The position numbers and the translations under genes were made by a program. Under the pieces are notes generated by a model, which saw only the letters and a list, made by a program, of their open reading frames with translations, had not been told where the DNA came from and did no database searches. This document shows, piece by piece, positions 61,603 through 64,000 of a stretch of 64,000 bases of DNA; the stretch's first letter is position 1, and each line of letters begins with the position of its first letter. This stretch comes from Nitzschia sp. pyKryTriq1 (lineage: Eukaryota > Bacillariophyta > Bacillariophyceae > Bacillariales > Bacillariaceae): NCBI GenBank assembly GCA_956465555.1, contig OY101120.1, positions 806,001-870,000 of the forward strand. Direction: 5' to 3'.

Positions 61603-64000
61603 ATGGGAGGGAATCGGCGGCAGCCTCCAAAACCCCCGGCGCAGCCACCGGTCGCATCCAAAGCCAAAGATTACAGTATGGATCGGCCTTCGGAGGTTCA
61701 GAATGAACTAGATGACTTGCGCAATCGAGGACTTGCCAAGGTGCTCAATCGCCATTTTACGGACACTACCAAGCAGCTTGCGAAAGAAAAGGCGGCAGCG
61801 GATGCTGCCTTGGCGGATCTAGAGCGAAGACGAGCCCAGACTTCTACCTTTGTGGCTTCCAAGGGCGGAGAATTGAATCCCTTTGATTCGATGTACGTCA
61901 ATTTGCAACAAAAACGCGCCGAATGTCGCCGCAAGGAACGCGAAACGATGCTCTTGTATCAAAGGTATGTGCACAAGTATGGCAAGAATAATGATAACAA
62001 TGCCCCTGGCAGCACATCATCGGGTATCATGGCCACTCCTCCGAATGCTGCGGCGCTAGCGGCCGCAGAGCTTTCCCCAGCAACGTCGTCGGCGTCGACA
62101 CCGGAAGTACCGCCACCTCCTTCTCCTGTACCCTCCGCGCGAGCGACGACGACCACTTTGCAACCTCTCGATGAAAATTCCGAAGCCGAAGGCACTGTGG
62201 ATTCGGACGTGAACTTTTCCAAATTCTATAACAAACGGATCCAAGAAAAACAACAAACTTCTACTACTGCTGTGGATCCTCCTACCAAGTCTTTGGAGGC
62301 GCCGGAACGACTCATTGAAGCGTTGACTCCTCCTCGACTTTCCACCAGTGGTAGAGAGTCATCCAATGATCCTCCCGAAGAGGATACGCCACGAACGGCC
62401 GAAAGCGATGATGAAAATGACGTCGTGAAGAACCAAGTCAAGACAGAGAATGATCTTAATTATATGAAAGCAGATCCTCCAGCGGACCCGCCGGCTGTCA
62501 AGTATGCGAAAGATTCTGTTACCAAGTCGACACCGATAGCTCATAATCGTGAGACGCCTCCGACCGAAGAGGAGGAGGAAAAGGAGAAACTTGGATGGCG
62601 CAAGGCATTATTCGCCGACGACGAACCCAAGGAAGAGAACGGCGAAAGTGCCGCAGCCGACGACTCGGCTGCTGTTGAGTCGACAACGCCGGTGGAGACA
62701 ATCATCAAGGAAGCTACAGAGCGACTCGAGATTCTCTCGGATACTAGTGATTCCAACCGCCCTACTCGTGAGGTGTTGACGGAAGTTCCTAGTGCCGCGG
62801 AGACGACAGAAGAAGACGAGGATGATCGATCAATCATATCTGGTTTGACTATATCGTCGCAAGTGACGAAACAGGTTATGGACGAGATTGCAAACGAAAT
62901 GAAACGATTTCTTAATACGGAGACGGAAGCCATACGGAAGATGCTGGACGAAGAAGAAGAGAAAACGCTTGAAAGTACCATCCTCAATGGCAGTTCCAGC
63001 CTTCTTGGTGATGAGACAAAGCGGGCTTCCATGAAGGCTGAAGCGATGGCTAGGGAGATGCAAAAGATCCTGGATGCATATGCAAACGAAGACCCATCGG
63101 AGAGCAATTTCGACGCCGATGAGACCGAAGGGGACACGGACACTATCGGTGATACAGTCGCAACGGCTGGTTATCCAAAGAAATATGAAACATCCGATCC
63201 AACTAAGAACTGGATGGTATACTACGATGAAAAGTTCCAGCGCGAATACTATTTTGAAAAGAACTCGAAAACCACCCAGTGGGAACCACCTGGCGCCAGT
63301 AAATCAGAATCTCGTATCTTCTCCGAGGATGTGTCACCATCTTCCTTTAAGCGAACCCGGTCTCGGCGGGATCTTTACCGCAAGAAAATTCGCAAACGAC
63401 GAATCAGACGTTTTGCCGTCTTTTCGGTTTTTGTCCTTGGCGCGGGGGCTACCGTATACCATTGGCAGACCAACCATCCGGACAAAACCTACCAAGAGGC
63501 TATGGCGGCAAGTTTGCATTCAACGTCTGAACGAATTGTGGACGCTGTGGATATCTCCTTGTATACCCTCGCTGATGGGATGGAATTCGTCAAGGATCAA
63601 ATCGAGTACACGTTCACCGATCGAAAGGCCCGAGAAGAGGAACAAAAAGCTCGACAGCATGAAGAGATGGAAATGAAACGCAAGGCAAAGGAGCTAGCAG
63701 AGAAAGAAAGAGCAAGAGTTGAGGCAGAGCGAAAGGCGGCCGAGGCGCGAAGACTACAGGAAGAGAAAGAACGCGCAGAAGCCGAAGCTGAAAAGACGCG
63801 GGAAGAGTCAAATAGACGCGAACTAGAGCTCCTAGAAGCAAAGCGAAAAGCCGAAGCCGAAGACGCCCAGAGGAGAAAAACACAAGTGGAAGCCCGTAGA
63901 AACGTAGGAGAGGAGAGCAAAGCTCTACAACGGCATTGGGCATGTTTCCTACCTTTGGCTTACGTCCACCCACGATGCAACAAATTGGCCAAACTGAGGC
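61603..64000 (+). CDS. Large WW-domain membrane protein, partial (runs off window)
   Basis: An open frame from the Met at 61603 to the end of the window (799 codons so far, no stop), so the C-terminus is missing. N-terminus Pro-rich and basic, then an Arg/Lys/Glu coiled coil (~45-135) and a long disordered, Ser/Thr/Pro/Asp-rich part. A WW domain lies at ~537-563, with Trp537 and Trp560 23 residues apart, YYD, EYYFEKNSKTTQWEPP. A basic patch RRDLYRKKIRKRRIRR precedes a hydrophobic helix (~604-620, FAVFSVFVLGAGATVY). After the helix come ~90 residues of Arg/Glu/Ala coiled coil. WW domains bind Pro-rich or phospho-Ser-Pro peptides, so this is probably a membrane-tethered scaffold. The full size and function are unknown. 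Confidence 0.8.
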   Translation, partial: MGGNRRQPPKPPAQPPVASKAKDYSMDRPSEVQNELDDLRNRGLAKVLNRHFTDTTKQLAKEKAAADAALADLERRRAQTSTFVASKGGELNPFDSMYVNLQQKRAECRRKERETMLLYQRYVHKYGKNNDNNAPGSTSSGIMATPPNAAALAAAELSPATSSASTPEVPPPPSPVPSARATTTTLQPLDENSEAEGTVDSDVNFSKFYNKRIQEKQQTSTTAVDPPTKSLEAPERLIEALTPPRLSTSGRESSNDPPEEDTPRTAESDDENDVVKNQVKTENDLNYMKADPPADPPAVKYAKDSVTKSTPIAHNRETPPTEEEEEKEKLGWRKALFADDEPKEENGESAAADDSAAVESTTPVETIIKEATERLEILSDTSDSNRPTREVLTEVPSAAETTEEDEDDRSIISGLTISSQVTKQVMDEIANEMKRFLNTETEAIRKMLDEEEEKTLESTILNGSSSLLGDETKRASMKAEAMAREMQKILDAYANEDPSESNFDADETEGDTDTIGDTVATAGYPKKYETSDPTKNWMVYYDEKFQREYYFEKNSKTTQWEPPGASKSESRIFSEDVSPSSFKRTRSRRDLYRKKIRKRRIRRFAVFSVFVLGAGATVYHWQTNHPDKTYQEAMAASLHSTSERIVDAVDISLYTLADGMEFVKDQIEYTFTDRKAREEEQKARQHEEMEMKRKAKELAEKERARVEAERKAAEARRLQEEKERAEAEAEKTREESNRRELELLEAKRKAEAEDAQRRKTQVEARRNVGEESKALQRHWACFLPLAYVHPRCNKLAKLR

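Noticed and set aside
62541-63143. 200-residue Ser-rich minus-strand frame and similar neighbours
   Set aside because: They are antisense to the acidic, Ser/Thr-rich part of the WW-domain gene; poly-Ser on one strand mirrors the acidic codons on the other.
1-64000. Transposons, LINE/SINE or virus-like elements
   Set aside because: I looked for reverse transcriptase, integrase, transposase and capsid motifs and for long terminal repeats on both strands and saw none; the repeats present are short words and microsatellites.

Overview
This window looks like nuclear DNA of a diatom or a close stramenopile. It has short GT-AG introns (about 67-162 nt) with GTAAGT-type donors. It also has a set of proteins with a signal peptide followed by a Phe or Trp at the predicted cleavage point, the ASAFAP-type bipartite leader used to enter a secondary plastid. 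The genes are eukaryotic (eIF3j, MND1, WDR33/PFS2, SET, RBR ligase, mitochondrial carrier), packed on both strands with 0.1-1.5 kb gaps. I cannot name the species. I see no rRNA, tRNA, CRISPR array, transposon, LINE or virus-like element. Exon joins are my own, chosen by splice consensus, frame and family fit.

Layout. 1-11.4 kb: small unknown protein, membrane-anchored cysteine-synthase-like enzyme, eIF3j, D-aminoacyl-tRNA deacylase, unknown protein with an internal repeat, PP2C phosphatase, small membrane proteins. 11.4-21.9 kb: PHD protein with three C2HC fingers, twin CX9C protein, meiotic MND1, membrane-anchored HNH-like protein, SMYD-type SET protein, 7TM receptor. 23.4-38 kb: tandem pair of glycosyltransferase-like proteins, gametolysin-like M11 metalloprotease, three-exon mitochondrial-type carrier, small plastid protein, five-module Cys-rich surface protein, cupin protein, SDR with an altered catalytic motif, U-box-like coiled-coil protein. 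38.5-50 kb: WDR33/PFS2 with a C-terminal KH domain, two paralogous secreted Cys-rich proteins, a 1195-residue RBR ligase whose 3' end overlaps a convergent class V aminotransferase. 50.4-64 kb: plastid-type KsgA, two further plastid-type proteins, an SfsA homologue, methionyl-tRNA formyltransferase, FkbM-type methyltransferase, and a WW-domain membrane protein that runs off the window end.

How the genes fit together. No operon-like pathway is seen, as expected for a nuclear locus. Loose themes are plastid gene expression (KsgA, formyltransferase and several plastid-leader proteins), secretory or cell-surface functions (two glycosyltransferases, M11 protease, three Cys-rich secreted proteins, FkbM protein, 7TM receptor) and RNA/chromatin work (WDR33-KH, PHD/C2HC, SET, eIF3j).

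The most striking non-coding signal is a family of GTAC-rich palindromic words (GTACCGGTAC, GTACCAGGTAC, CAGTACAGTAC) found in most intergenic gaps and almost absent from exons.
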